Assembly (NCBI RefSeq): GCF_016598575.1
Contig: NZ_CP066801.1
Coordinates: forward strand, 2,356,001-2,420,000
Length of the DNA: 64,000 nucleotides
Source of the DNA: Streptomyces sp. HSG2
GTDB taxonomy: Bacteria > Actinomycetota > Actinomycetes > Streptomycetales > Streptomycetaceae
Reading direction: 5' to 3'
Position numbers and translations under genes: made by a program. Below, piece after piece: positions 53,347 to 63,125 of the stretch. Under the pieces are notes generated by a model. It saw nothing but the letters and a program-made list of their open reading frames with translations, was not told the DNA's origin and made no database searches. Numbering within the stretch: position 1 is the stretch's first letter; every line of letters begins with the position of its first letter.

Positions 53347-54045
53347 GTGGCAGACGTACTCGAACTTCGCCCGCTCTTCGAGCGGAGCGCGCCCCCGGGG
53401 GCGCGCGGCCGGTCCGGCCCGTGCTCGCCCCGCCGGGCGTCCCGCCCCCTGCGGCCGGACCCGGCCGACGGCGAGCCGGTGACCACACCGATGACCGCAG
53501 CGCACCCGGCACGTCTGCCGAGCCCGCGCGGGGGTGCCGACGAGGTCGTGGCGGGCACCACCGTCGACCACCTCACCGAGACCTACCGCACCCACTACCG
53601 GTCGTTGCTCGGCTTGGCGGCCCTGCTGCTGGACGACACCGCGTCCTGCGAGGACGTCGTCCAAGAGGCCTTCATCCGGGTCCACTCCGCGCGCAGACGC
53701 GTCCGAGACCGGGACAAGACGCTGGCCTACCTGCGCCAGACCGTCGTCAACCTCTCCCGGTCCACGCTGCGCCGCCGAATCCTGGGCCTCAGGCTGCTGT
53801 CCAAGCCGATGCCCGACATGGCCAGCGCCGAGGAGGGCGCATACGACCGGTTGGAACGCGACTCCCTGATCAAGGCCATGAAGGGGCTCCAACGACGCCA
53901 GCGCGAGGTCCTCGTTTTGCGCTACTTCGCCGACATGACCGAGTCACAGGTGGCCGAGACGTTGGGGATATCGCTCGGCTCGGTCAAGGCCTACGGCTCC
54001 CGCGGCATCGCCGCGCTGCGCGTGACCATGGAGGCGGCCAAGTGA
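53347..54045 (+). CDS. SigE-family ECF sigma factor
   Basis: A protein of about 232 residues from GTG 53347 (ADVLELRPLF); ATG 53491 would give 184. Region 2 is YRTHYRSLLGLAALLLDDTASCEDVVQEAFIRVHSARRRVRDRDKTLAYLRQTVVNLSRS; region 4 is LQRRQREVLVLRYFADMTESQVAETLGISLGSVKAYGSRGIAALR. The stop overlaps the GTG of the next gene, a membrane protein probably acting as regulator. The first 75 residues are low-complexity. Confidence 0.88.
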   Translation: MADVLELRPLFERSAPPGARGRSGPCSPRRASRPLRPDPADGEPVTTPMTAAHPARLPSPRGGADEVVAGTTVDHLTETYRTHYRSLLGLAALLLDDTASCEDVVQEAFIRVHSARRRVRDRDKTLAYLRQTVVNLSRSTLRRRILGLRLLSKPMPDMASAEEGAYDRLERDSLIKAMKGLQRRQREVLVLRYFADMTESQVAETLGISLGSVKAYGSRGIAALRVTMEAAK

Positions 54046-55304
54046 GCGGCGGACCCGACGGACGGTGGCCCGACCATCCCCTCGACCGGTGCGACCGGCC
54101 GACGCCCCCCGGTGAACCGGCACGCGACGAGGTGCCCGGGGCACGCGCCGAACTCCCGGGCCGCGACGCGTACGGTGGCACGGCGCGGTGGGCGCCGGCG
54201 CGAGAGGCGGACGTGCCCTCCTCCGACGAGGCGGCCCTGCGAGGCATGCTGCACGACGCGGTGCGGGAGGTGCGACCGCGCGACGGCGCCCTGGACCACC
54301 TGCGCCGCGCGGTGCCCGCCCGGCGCGCCCGCAAGCGCCAGGCCCTGGTCGGAGCGGCGGCCGTGGTGATGTTGGTCGGCACCGCCGTTCCCGCGCTCAC
54401 GCACGCCACCGGGTCGGGACCTTCCCCGGCCGGTCGCGAGGTCGCGGACCACGCCGCCGAGGCGGAGGACGGGAGCGGGGCGGGCGAGAACCCGGCCGGC
54501 GGCAGCGGCGGCAGCGTCGACGGTGACGGTCCGACGGCCGGGGAGGAGAAGCGGGCCCCGGCCGCGGACGAGCGCGAAGAGCCGACGGGCGAGCCGGGCG
54601 GCCCCACCGACGGAGGAGAACCCTCCGCCGAGGCGCCGACCGCGCCCGCCTGCACGGCGGACCGGCTCGGACCCGTCGGTGGATCGACGGCCGCGCCCGA
54701 CTCCGCCGGGGTGGTACACGGCGTGTTCCGCGTCGCCAACGCCTCCTCGGAGGCGTGCGTGGTCACCGGGCCCGGCACGGTGCGGGCGACGGCGGAGGGC
54801 GCGGCGGACCCCGCCCGGGTGGACACCACGCGTCACACGGCGGGGGACACCGTGGTCGGGCTCCCCGACCCCCGGCTGGAGCAGCCGGGGCTCACGCTCG
54901 CGCCGGGCGCCGCGTACGAGGTGCGCTTCGCCTGGGTGCCGTCGGAGAGCTGTCCCACCCGGACCGGTCCCGGTGGGACGGTGGACGAGAGGGGCGAGGG
55001 CGGCGAGGGCGACGCCGTCGAGGACGGCGAGCCCGCCCCCGAGTCGCCGACGGAGGAGGGAACGGCGGGCGTCGAGGGCGCGGACGTCGCCGGTGGCACG
55101 GCCTACGCCGAGGACTTCGGACTCGCGCCCCAGCTGACAGCGGAGGACGCCCCCGGCGGTGGCGGGGTCGTCGTCGGCTGGACCCCCGACACCGCGCCTG
55201 GCGACGCGCGGGACGCCGGGGCGGCGGTGGAGGAGGCCACCGCCAGGATCGCGGACGCCTGTGCCGGAACCGTGTACTGGACCGGCGTGCTGGGCGCGTC
55301 CTAG
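54042..55304 (+). CDS. Membrane-anchored partner of the SigE-type sigma factor (anti-sigma-like)
   Basis: A 420-residue protein. A cytoplasmic N-terminus with a conserved helix (SDEAALRGMLHDAVREVRPRDGALDHLRRAVPARRARKRQ), one membrane helix (ALVGAAAVVMLVGTAVPALTH), then a long Gly/Glu/Pro linker (130-205) and an extracellular beta domain with cysteines at 216, 241, 306 and 406. The GTG overlaps the sigma stop (GTGA). Position and topology indicate a transmembrane regulator of the sigma factor; no zinc-binding ZAS motif is seen. Confidence 0.72.
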   Translation: MSGGPDGRWPDHPLDRCDRPTPPGEPARDEVPGARAELPGRDAYGGTARWAPAREADVPSSDEAALRGMLHDAVREVRPRDGALDHLRRAVPARRARKRQALVGAAAVVMLVGTAVPALTHATGSGPSPAGREVADHAAEAEDGSGAGENPAGGSGGSVDGDGPTAGEEKRAPAADEREEPTGEPGGPTDGGEPSAEAPTAPACTADRLGPVGGSTAAPDSAGVVHGVFRVANASSEACVVTGPGTVRATAEGAADPARVDTTRHTAGDTVVGLPDPRLEQPGLTLAPGAAYEVRFAWVPSESCPTRTGPGGTVDERGEGGEGDAVEDGEPAPESPTEEGTAGVEGADVAGGTAYAEDFGLAPQLTAEDAPGGGGVVVGWTPDTAPGDARDAGAAVEEATARIADACAGTVYWTGVLGAS

Positions 55305-55450
55305 CGTCCGTGGGGGGCGGGCGGATCGCGCCTCCTCGCGCCGCCCGCACGCCGCTCCGCGCCCGGTAACTCGCGGCGGGCGGCACCCTCCCGGGAGCCC
55401 GAGTGGCGCGCCGCGCCCCCGGGGAGGGCCGGCCGCGCCCCGCCGGGGCG

Positions 55451-56230
55451 CTAGGAGCGCGCGGCGTCGGCGAGACCGGCCGCCTCGTCGCCCCGGCCCG
55501 CCTCGGCGTCGCGGGCCAGCTCCACTTCGCGCCGTACCAGGCGGAACCACATGAAGACCACGAATCCGGCGAACGCGAACCACTCCGCCGTGTAGCCGAG
55601 GTTCTGGAACGCCTTGAGGTCCAGACCGGTGTTGTCGGGCGTGCCGACGGGCGCCGCGCTCATCCCCGAGTCGCCCTCGTTCAAGGTGATCCAGGCGTCG
55701 TACACGTCGTAGGGCACCTGGTTCACCAGGATGGCCGTGCTCACCGAGGCGATCCGACCGGCGGGCGCGCCTCCGCCGAGCGTGCCGGGACTCTCCGACG
55801 CGTGCAGTGCCCCCACCACGTCGACCTCGCCGCCCGGTGGCGCCGGGGCGCGGGCCGGGTCGGGCTCGCCGGGGAGCCAGCCCCGGACGACGGGCAGGGC
55901 AGGGCCTTCGTCGGTGCGCAGCAGGGTGAGCACGTAGAAGCCGGTGCGGCCGTCCAGCTCGCGGTCCGGCACCAGGAGTTGCTCCGCGTAGCGCCCGCTC
56001 GCGGTCGCCTGGCCGCCGACGGTGGACCGGTCCACCGGGAGCAGTTCCCCCACGGGGCGTGCGGGTTCCCGGCGAGCCTCGTCGGCCTGGGCCTCGGCGG
56101 TCCGGTGGACCTCGACCCGGTCCTCGAACCGGCCCAGCTGCCACGACCCCATGAACACGCAGAAGGGGATCGAGAGCGCGAGGAAGACGTTGATCCCCCA
56201 CCACCGGGGCGTCAGCAGAAACCGGTACAC
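55451..56230 (-). CDS. SURF1-family cytochrome oxidase assembly protein
   Basis: A 259-residue protein. N-terminal helix (WWGINVFLALSIPFCVFMGSWQLGRFEDR) with the SURF1 GxWQxxR pattern, a periplasmic beta domain (VPDRELDGRTGFYVLTLLRT, LPVVRGWLPGEPD) and a C-terminal helix (LGYTAEWFAFAGFVVFMWFRLVRRE). GTG 56230 gives the usual YRFLLTPRW start; GTG 56239 is possible. Role in haem-copper oxidase assembly by family. Confidence 0.92.
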   Translation of the reverse strand: MYRFLLTPRWWGINVFLALSIPFCVFMGSWQLGRFEDRVEVHRTAEAQADEARREPARPVGELLPVDRSTVGGQATASGRYAEQLLVPDRELDGRTGFYVLTLLRTDEGPALPVVRGWLPGEPDPARAPAPPGGEVDVVGALHASESPGTLGGGAPAGRIASVSTAILVNQVPYDVYDAWITLNEGDSGMSAAPVGTPDNTGLDLKAFQNLGYTAEWFAFAGFVVFMWFRLVRREVELARDAEAGRGDEAAGLADAARS

Positions 56231-56412
56231 GACCCCCACGGTACGGGGCGCGGGTCGGAGAGCCGGGCGCGGGTCCGGGCGGTCCCCGGCCCCACGATCC
56301 GCGCCGTGCGTCCGGGGTGCGCGGCGTCGCCGGAGGGGCGGCGAGGCCCCCGACGTCGGCCCGGGGAGGCAAGGGGCGGCGGGCGGGGGGCCCGGGGAGG
56401 CACTATGGGGCC

Positions 56413-58344
56413 ATGACTGAGGAGCGCATCGGGTCCGACCCGCGGGACGGGCGGGGACAGGAACGGCAAGGGCGTGAGCGCCCGACGGGCGAGGGGGAGG
56501 AGCGTGGGCAGGCCGCGCGCGAGGGGCGCGTCCCGGGCGGGAGCGCGGATCGCGACGGCGTGACCACGCCCGACTGGGAGAAGCGGTTCCGTGCGCCGCG
56601 TGTCTCGTTGCCGGACTGGGCGGAGAACGCCCCCGACCGTTCCCTGTTCGTGTCGAACGCCACGGGGACGTACGAGCTGTACGCCTGGGACCGCTCGACC
56701 GACGAGCGGCGGCAGGTCACGTCCCGGCCCAACGGCACCACCGATGGGACGCTCTCCCCGGACGGCGAGTGGATCTGGTGGTTCGACGACAAGGACGGCG
56801 ACGAGTTCGGGGTGTGGCGCCGGCAGCCTTTCGTGGGAGGCGAGGACGAACTGGCGGTACCCGGGCTCGACCCCTCCTACCCGGCGGGTCTCGCGCTCGG
56901 CAGGGACGGGCGCACGGCGGTCGTGGGACGGTCCACCGACGAGGAGGGGACGACGATCCACGTGGCCCGCCTCGGCGAGGCGCCCCGCGAGATCTACCGG
57001 CACCGCGAGTCGGCCGGCGTCGGCGATCTCTCCCACGACGGTTCGTTGATCGCCGTCGAGCACACCGAGCACGGCGACGCCACGCACTCGGCGCTGCGCG
57101 TCGTGCGGGTCGACGGCTCGACCGTCGCCGAACTCGACGACACCGAGGGCGGCACCGAGGAACTGGGGCTGGAGGCCCTCGGGTTCGCCCCGGTGTCCGG
57201 CGACACCCGGCTCCTCGTCGGACACCAGCGGAAGGGCCGCTGGGAGCCGATGGTCTGGGACGTCGCCACCGGGGAGGAGACGGAGCTGGCACTGGAACTG
57301 CCGGGCGACGTGAGCGCCGAGTGGTACCCGGACGGCACCGGGCTGCTGATCGTGCACGGCTTCGAGGCCCGCAGCGAGCTGTTCCGGTACGACCTGGCCC
57401 GCCGCGAGCTGGTGGAGATCCCCACCCCACCCGGCACCGTGTCCGGCGCCACCGCCCGCCCGGACGGCACCGTGGAGTACCAGTGGTCCTCCGCCGCGCT
57501 GCCCTCCACGGTCCGTTCCACCACCGGGCACGTGGTCCTGGACCCGCCCGGCTCGCGGTCGCCGGGGTCCGTCCCCGTCCAGGACGCGTGGGTCGAGGGT
57601 CCCGGGGGCCGGATCCACGCGCTGGTGCAGAGGCCGGCGGGCGCGACCGGCCCGGTGCCGACGGTCTTCGACATCCACGGCGGACCCACCTGGCACGACA
57701 GCGACTCCTTCGCCGCCGGCCCGGCCGCCTGGGTCGACCACGGGTACGCCGTGGTCCGGGTCAACTACCGCGGTTCCACCGGGTACGGACGCGCCTGGAC
57801 CGACGCGCTCAAGCACCGGGTGGGACTCATCGAGTTGGAGGACATCGCCGCGGTGCGGGAGTGGGCGGTGCGGTCGGGGTTGGCGGACCCCGAGCGGATC
57901 GTCCTCACCGGCGGCTCCTGGGGCGGCTACCTCACGCTGCTGGGCCTGGGAACCCAGCCGGGGCTGTGGACCCTGGGCATCGCCGCCGTCCCCGTGGCCG
58001 ACTACGTGACGGCGTACCACGACGAGATGGAGGGGCTGAGGGCCCTCGACCGGACCCTGCTCGGCGGCACGCCGGAGGAGGTCCCGGAGCGCTACGCCGC
58101 GTCCTCCCCGCTGACGTACGTCGACGCCGTGCGGGCCCCGGTGTACATCTCGGCGGGGGTCAACGACCCCCGGTGTCCGATCCGGCAGATCGAGAACTAC
58201 GTCGCCCGCCTGGAAGCGCGCGGCGCGGTCCACGAGGTGTACCGGTACGACGCGGGGCACGGCTCCCTGGTCGTCGACGAACGGCTCAAGCAGGTCCGGC
58301 TGGAGCTGGACTTCGCCGCCCGCCATCTGCCGGACCGTTCCTGA
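56413..58344 (+). CDS. S9-family prolyl oligopeptidase
   Basis: A 643-residue serine peptidase. Low-complexity Arg/Gly/Glu-rich N-terminus (1-50), beta-propeller (about 70-385: VSNATGTYELYAWDR, LSPDGEWIWWFDD), then an alpha/beta-hydrolase domain with nucleophile Ser in TGGSWGGYLT near 505, Asp in GVNDPRCP near 585 and His in DAGHGS near 617. HGGP near 422 supplies the oxyanion hole. No signal peptide, so cytoplasmic. Confidence 0.94.
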   Translation: MTEERIGSDPRDGRGQERQGRERPTGEGEERGQAAREGRVPGGSADRDGVTTPDWEKRFRAPRVSLPDWAENAPDRSLFVSNATGTYELYAWDRSTDERRQVTSRPNGTTDGTLSPDGEWIWWFDDKDGDEFGVWRRQPFVGGEDELAVPGLDPSYPAGLALGRDGRTAVVGRSTDEEGTTIHVARLGEAPREIYRHRESAGVGDLSHDGSLIAVEHTEHGDATHSALRVVRVDGSTVAELDDTEGGTEELGLEALGFAPVSGDTRLLVGHQRKGRWEPMVWDVATGEETELALELPGDVSAEWYPDGTGLLIVHGFEARSELFRYDLARRELVEIPTPPGTVSGATARPDGTVEYQWSSAALPSTVRSTTGHVVLDPPGSRSPGSVPVQDAWVEGPGGRIHALVQRPAGATGPVPTVFDIHGGPTWHDSDSFAAGPAAWVDHGYAVVRVNYRGSTGYGRAWTDALKHRVGLIELEDIAAVREWAVRSGLADPERIVLTGGSWGGYLTLLGLGTQPGLWTLGIAAVPVADYVTAYHDEMEGLRALDRTLLGGTPEEVPERYAASSPLTYVDAVRAPVYISAGVNDPRCPIRQIENYVARLEARGAVHEVYRYDAGHGSLVVDERLKQVRLELDFAARHLPDRS

Positions 58345-58501
58345 CCCGGCGGCGTCCGGCCGGGTCGGGCGCCGGTCGGGGGCGCGGGGGGAGAGACGGG
58401 CGCGTGGCAGCGGGCGTGGGGCGGGTCGGGGGCCCGAGGGAGCCGACGCGCCCCCGCCCGGCGCGGGGCGGGGTCGGTGCGCTCCGCCGGCGCCCCGACT
58501 C

Positions 58502-60436
58502 TCACGCGTCCGCCCCCTCCCGGCGTCGGCGTCTTCCCGTCAGCTCGGCCAGACCCTGTCGCGTCGCCGCCATGACCACCCGGTCGCCGCCCCGCAGCAC
58601 GTACGTGTCGGGCAGGTCCCACACCAGCCCCGAGGGCAGCGGAGGTCCCGCGCGGCCGTCGCCTCGGGGGCCGGGCGTGCCCGCCGAGGCGCCCATGTCC
58701 AGGGCGAGCACCCGCCATGCCCCGGCCCGGAACGCCTCCCCGACCGTGCGGCCCTCCAACTGCGGCTGCCCCGCGACCGTCACCGCCGCGAAGAGCAGGA
58801 CGCGGCGCTCCACCGGAATCGCCCCCAGGATCTGCCGGCCCATCACGGCCCCGGCGAACGCGGGAGCCGCCAGTTGGGTGACGCTGCGGCTGCGCGTGAG
58901 GGCCCTGGGGTGGGTGGCGCGCAGCGTGCGGTACACGGCCGTGGAGAAGTCGTCGTCGAACAGGCGCATGACCACCGACAGGTCGGACCGCACGGACCGG
59001 GCGTACAGGACGGCCTCCAGGTTGGTGCTGTCGACGCTGGTCAGAGCCAGGAGCGACCGGGCCTTGTGGATCTTCGCGGCCTCCAGGACGCCTTCCTGCG
59101 TGGCGTCCCCCACCACCACCGGCACGCGCAGCCGCAGTGCGGTCGCCATGCCTCGCGCGTCGGGATCGGCCTCCACGCACACCACGGGGATGTGCCGTTC
59201 CCTGAGCCGGGTCAGTACACGGGTGCCGACCTTGCCGAGGCCCAACAGCACGACGTGTTCCTTGAGCCCCCGAGGCGGACCGCGCAGCGCCGAGGCGGTC
59301 CGGAAGGTCCCGAGTGCCTCCAGCGCCGCCGCGAGAAGCACCGGCAGCAGCAGCAGGCCCGTCAGCCCCGTCAGGAGCTGGAGGATCTGCTCTCCCAGGG
59401 GCCGGCCGACGGCCGGGTCGTTGATGGCGAACAGGTTCAGGAGAGTGATGTAGACGGCGTGCGGCGGATCGTCCGGGCCGAGAATCGCCAACGCGACCGT
59501 CAGAGCGGCCACACAGGCCGCCAACCCCGCCAGCGACCACCGCAGCCGATGGGAGAAGAGCGAGGCGAACGGAGGGACCGCCGCCCGCCTGGGCGGCGCC
59601 GGCGGACCGGCGTAGGCGACCTCCTCCAGGGCGACGATGCCACGCCCGGTGGCGGCGTCGACCGCCGCCTGGTCGGGCAGCAGACTCGGTTCCTCGTCGG
59701 AGCTTGCCGAACCGGCGCGCCCGGAGTCGCCGGCGCCGTTGGAGGAGAGAAGCGCCAGCGCGCACAGCCCCGGATCGGCGACCTCGCCCTCGGAGGGCGG
59801 CTGCCGCTCTACGGCGCGCAGAAGCAGCCCGTCCGTCTCGACGACCTTGCTGGTCCCGACGAGTGTCGTGGCGACAAGCGCGGGCGCCGCGGTGTCGGCG
59901 TCGGACAGCACCGTGGTCGAGGCGTCAAGCCCGGCCGTTCGCGGATCGCCCGCGGCCAGTGTCGCGGCCTGGTCCAGGAGCGCCTCGATGTGCTGTCCCA
60001 ACCGCCGGTTGTACAGCCGGAGCACCAGCCTGAGACGCGGGTTGAGACGGCGGGCGGTGAGCGCGGCCCGGATGTTGGTCTCGTCGTCGTCGTACACCAA
60101 GGCCAGCGCCGCGGCGCGCTCCACGCCCGCGGCGGCCAGGACGCTCTCCGTCGGCTCCGCGGCGTCCAGTTCCCGCCCCGCGCGGCCAGGTTCGAGCACC
60201 CCCGTCCGGTTGACGGCCGAGTTGACCAGGTCCAGCAACGCCACCGACGCCGCCCGCGCCCGACCCACGACCGGCTGCCGGATTCGCCGCCCGGAGGGCG
60301 GGGCGACGAGCGTGACCCTCTCGCCGTACACGTCGCGCAACTCCGCCGCGAGCCGGTGCGCGAGACCGTCGTCACCACACACCACCATGTGCGCGTCCGG
60401 TTCGCCCGGCGGACTTTGGTTCGGAACGTTCCCCAC
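58502..60436 (-). CDS. RCK-2TM-RCK NAD-binding membrane protein
   Basis: A 644-residue protein. The N-terminal RCK/TrkA-N domain (1-190) starts HMVVCGDDGLAHRLAAEL. Two or three membrane helices follow (about 305-380: SLAGLAACVAALTVALAIL, ILQLLTGLTGLLLLPVLLAAALEAL). A second RCK with the dinucleotide motif VVLLGLGKVGTRVL near 399 and a C-terminal regulatory domain complete it. The pore segment DPPHAVYITLLNLFAINDP lacks the potassium filter TxGYG. Related to the Castor/Pollux-type layout; transport activity uncertain. Confidence 0.82.
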   Translation of the reverse strand: MGNVPNQSPPGEPDAHMVVCGDDGLAHRLAAELRDVYGERVTLVAPPSGRRIRQPVVGRARAASVALLDLVNSAVNRTGVLEPGRAGRELDAAEPTESVLAAAGVERAAALALVYDDDETNIRAALTARRLNPRLRLVLRLYNRRLGQHIEALLDQAATLAAGDPRTAGLDASTTVLSDADTAAPALVATTLVGTSKVVETDGLLLRAVERQPPSEGEVADPGLCALALLSSNGAGDSGRAGSASSDEEPSLLPDQAAVDAATGRGIVALEEVAYAGPPAPPRRAAVPPFASLFSHRLRWSLAGLAACVAALTVALAILGPDDPPHAVYITLLNLFAINDPAVGRPLGEQILQLLTGLTGLLLLPVLLAAALEALGTFRTASALRGPPRGLKEHVVLLGLGKVGTRVLTRLRERHIPVVCVEADPDARGMATALRLRVPVVVGDATQEGVLEAAKIHKARSLLALTSVDSTNLEAVLYARSVRSDLSVVMRLFDDDFSTAVYRTLRATHPRALTRSRSVTQLAAPAFAGAVMGRQILGAIPVERRVLLFAAVTVAGQPQLEGRTVGEAFRAGAWRVLALDMGASAGTPGPRGDGRAGPPLPSGLVWDLPDTYVLRGGDRVVMAATRQGLAELTGRRRRREGADA

Positions 60437-60484
60437 GCGGCAAAGACTGCCCCACCGGGAAGCGCGGTTCCAGAGGCGTGCGGC

Positions 60485-61540
60485 ATGAACGGCATGGGGG
60501 CGCCGGCCGTTGACAAGGATGAGGACGACACCGGCGAGGGTGAGGGGACGTCACACGTGGTTGTGGGCGGAGCGGCGCGTCGACGGGAGCGCGCCCGCGT
60601 CGACTCCTCCCTGCTCGTCGTGGTCCTGCTGGTGTCGGCCGTCCTGGCGCAGGACGTGCTGCGGGCCGCGCTGTCCGCGCCGGCGATGCAGACGTGGACC
60701 ACGATCTTCGTGGCGGTCGTCGTGCAGGCGTTGCCGTTTCTGGTGCTGGGCGTCCTGCTGTCGGCGGCGATCACCGCCTTCGTGCCCGCGGCGTTCTTCG
60801 CCCGACTGCTGCCGCGAAGCGCCCCGTTGGCCGTCCCGGTGGCGGGTGCGGCGGGAGCGGTGCTGCCGGGTTGCGAGTGCGCGTCGGTGCCGGTGTCCGG
60901 CGCGCTGGTACGTCGAGGTGTCGCCCCCGCGGCGGCGCTCGCCTTCCTGCTGTCCGCTCCGGCGATCAATCCGATCGTGTTGACCGCCACGGCCGTGGCC
61001 TTCCCCGGCGAACCGGCGATGGTGTGGGCCCGACTCCTCGCCGGACTGCTGGTCGCTTGCGCCATGGGCTGGTTGTGGCAACGCCTCGGGCGGGCGGAGT
61101 GGCTGCGCCCGCGCGTTCCCGACGTCCACCCCGACCGGGATCGCGCGGCCACGTTCTGGGGTTCCGTCCGGCACGACGTGGTGCACGCCGGCGGCTTCCT
61201 GGTGGCGGGCGCGATGGCCGCGGCCACCCTCAAGGCCCTGGTGCCCGCCCGGTGGTTGGGCGCGGCGGCGACCGATCCCATCCTGTCGGTGCTGGTCCTG
61301 GCGGCCTTGGCGGTGGTGTTGTCGATCTGCTCGGAGGCGGACGCGTTCGTGGCGGCCTCGCTGACCCAGTTCTCGCTCACCGCGCGGCTGACGTTTCTCG
61401 TGGTCGGCCCGGTGGTGGACCTGAAGCTCTTCGCGATGCAGATCGGCACCTTCGGACGGGCCTTCGCCTGGCGCTTCGCGCCCGCGACACTGGTCGTCGC
61501 CGTCGCGGTGTCGGTCCTGATCGGTACGGTGCTGCTGTGA
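60485..61540 (+). CDS. DUF318 (ArsP-like) permease
   Basis: A 351-residue protein with about eight membrane helices. Conserved half-repeats: VLPGCECASVPVSGALVRRGV with ALAFLLSAPAINPIVLTAT near 125-170, and SICSEADAFVAASLTQF near 280. The CEC and CSE cysteines are typical of this permease family, linked to organoarsenical or metal efflux in ArsP members. The stop overlaps the next GTG. Confidence 0.88.
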   Translation: MNGMGAPAVDKDEDDTGEGEGTSHVVVGGAARRRERARVDSSLLVVVLLVSAVLAQDVLRAALSAPAMQTWTTIFVAVVVQALPFLVLGVLLSAAITAFVPAAFFARLLPRSAPLAVPVAGAAGAVLPGCECASVPVSGALVRRGVAPAAALAFLLSAPAINPIVLTATAVAFPGEPAMVWARLLAGLLVACAMGWLWQRLGRAEWLRPRVPDVHPDRDRAATFWGSVRHDVVHAGGFLVAGAMAAATLKALVPARWLGAAATDPILSVLVLAALAVVLSICSEADAFVAASLTQFSLTARLTFLVVGPVVDLKLFAMQIGTFGRAFAWRFAPATLVVAVAVSVLIGTVLL

Positions 61541-62391
61541 ACCGGTGGGCCCAGGCGGCCGTCCTGTTCGTCCTCGGCGTGGCGCTGGTGCGGGTCGGGG
61601 CCACGGATCTGTCCTTGCGGTACGTGAAGGCCGGGCTGCGGCCACTGGTCGTCGCCTCGGGTGCCGTGCTCGTCGCCACGGCCCTGGCCACGGTCCGCTA
61701 CGAGCGCCGACGATCCGAGGACGGAGCCGCGGGCGATGGGGACCGAGGTCGCGAGGACGGCCCCGGGGACGGCGGCGCCGACCGGCGGCCCGGCGCCGAC
61801 GGAGGCGGACGGGGCGGCGAGACCGGTGCCGCGCCTCGATCCGCCGCGCCGGGCGCGGCGGACGGGCACCGACCGCACCCCGAGCCCCGCGTCTCCTGGC
61901 TGCTGCTTCTGCCCGTCCTCGCCCTGGTCCTGGTCGCGCCCCCGGCCTTGGGGTCGCACAGCGCGCTGAACGCCGGGACCGCCGTGCAACGCCCGCCCGC
62001 GTTCCCGCCCTTGCCCGACGACGGCCGGGCCCCGCTGCGGATGGGACTCGCCGACTACGCGGAGCGGGCCGTCCACGACGAAGGAAGGACCCTCGACGGG
62101 CGGGCGCTGACCGTCACCGGCTTCCTCGCCGTCGACGAGAGCGGCACGCCCCACTTGGTCCGCATGACCCTGGACTGCTGCGCGGCGGACGCGCAGCCGA
62201 TCAAGGTCGGGCTGACAGGCCGTCTGCCTCCCGTACTTCGCCCCGACACCTGGCTCGACGTTACCGGCCGATACCTCCCACGACGGGAGAGGGACCCGGT
62301 CAACGGAGGCCCGATCCCCTTCCTGGAGGTGGACTCGGCGGTGCCCGTCCCCCAGCCCCGGGACCCGTACGACGCGGGAAGCGGGGCCTGA
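61537..62391 (+). CDS. TIGR03943-family permease subunit
   Basis: A 284-residue protein. Two N-terminal helices (WAQAAVLFVLGVALVRVG; VVASGAVLVATALATV), a Gly/Asp/Arg-rich loop, a third helix (WLLLLPVLALVLVAPPALG) and an extracytoplasmic domain with VRMTLDCCAADAQPIKVGL. GTGA overlap with the DUF318 gene; the two families regularly pair as one transporter. Confidence 0.9.
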   Translation: MNRWAQAAVLFVLGVALVRVGATDLSLRYVKAGLRPLVVASGAVLVATALATVRYERRRSEDGAAGDGDRGREDGPGDGGADRRPGADGGGRGGETGAAPRSAAPGAADGHRPHPEPRVSWLLLLPVLALVLVAPPALGSHSALNAGTAVQRPPAFPPLPDDGRAPLRMGLADYAERAVHDEGRTLDGRALTVTGFLAVDESGTPHLVRMTLDCCAADAQPIKVGLTGRLPPVLRPDTWLDVTGRYLPRRERDPVNGGPIPFLEVDSAVPVPQPRDPYDAGSGA

Positions 62392-62447
62392 GCCCGTCGG
62401 GAGAACGCTCGCACTCGCGAGCGAGCGCGGCATCGAAGAGGCGTGAA

Positions 62448-62468
62448 CATTGCCGGACTCCGGCAATG
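62448..62468 (+). terminator. Stem-loop after the permease pair
   Basis: CATTGCCGG, 3-nt loop, CCGGCAATG, perfect 9-bp arms, 57 nt past the stop. Confidence 0.6.
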
Positions 62469-62538
62469 ACGCCCAGGGTCTGGGGATGTCAGGATTCATC
62501 ACGTCGGAGTTCGGCGGCGGGGCGAGAAGGGGGCGCAC

Positions 62539-63048
62539 ATGGCCTGGTTCCTCGGACTGGGCATCACGGGGGTTGTGCTGCTCGCTCTGTCGCTGTTCTT
62601 CGACGGACTGCTCGACGGCGTCTTCGGGGGAGCGCTCGACGAGGTCCTGGACGGATGGCTGTCGTTGCCGGTCATCGCCGGTTTCACGGCGATGACCGGC
62701 TTCGGCGCCGCCATCGTCCTGGGGAACGGCTGGGCCGGTCCCCTGGGGGCGACCGGTGCCGGCGTGTTGTCCGGATCGGGGGCGGCCTGGTTGACGTATC
62801 GGTTCAGTCGGACGCTGATGCGCGACGAGACCGCGGTCGCCCCCACCATCGACCATCTCCTGGGTACTTCCGGCAAAGTGGTGACGGAGATCCCCGCCGA
62901 CGGATTCGGCGAGGTCATGCTGCACCTGGCGGGTCAGCCGCTGAAGTGCGCGGCGCGCAGCGCCGTGCCGGTGGCGCGCGGGACCGAGGTGTGGGTGGAG
63001 GCGGCGCCGACCCGGACGTCGGTCGTGGTCCGCCCGGTGGACCGGTAG
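62539..63048 (+). CDS. Small membrane protein, NfeD-like, beside flotillin
   Basis: A 169-residue protein. Three to four N-terminal hydrophobic segments (FLGLGITGVVLLALSLFF; LPVIAGFTAMTGFGAAIVLG; LGATGAGVLSGSGAAWLTY) precede an OB-like soluble domain (GTSGKVVTEIPADGFGEVMLHLAGQPLKCAARS, TEVWVEAAPTRTSVVVRPV). This is the layout of NfeD-type partners of flotillins, and the flotillin-like gene follows in 77 bp. Confidence 0.82.
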   Translation: MAWFLGLGITGVVLLALSLFFDGLLDGVFGGALDEVLDGWLSLPVIAGFTAMTGFGAAIVLGNGWAGPLGATGAGVLSGSGAAWLTYRFSRTLMRDETAVAPTIDHLLGTSGKVVTEIPADGFGEVMLHLAGQPLKCAARSAVPVARGTEVWVEAAPTRTSVVVRPVDR

Positions 63049-63125
63049 TCCCACAGGTTCTTCATCGAGCCGGACCGACTCTCGTCCGGCTCCCCTTCCG
63101 ATCTGTCGAATTCGGGGTTGTCTTC

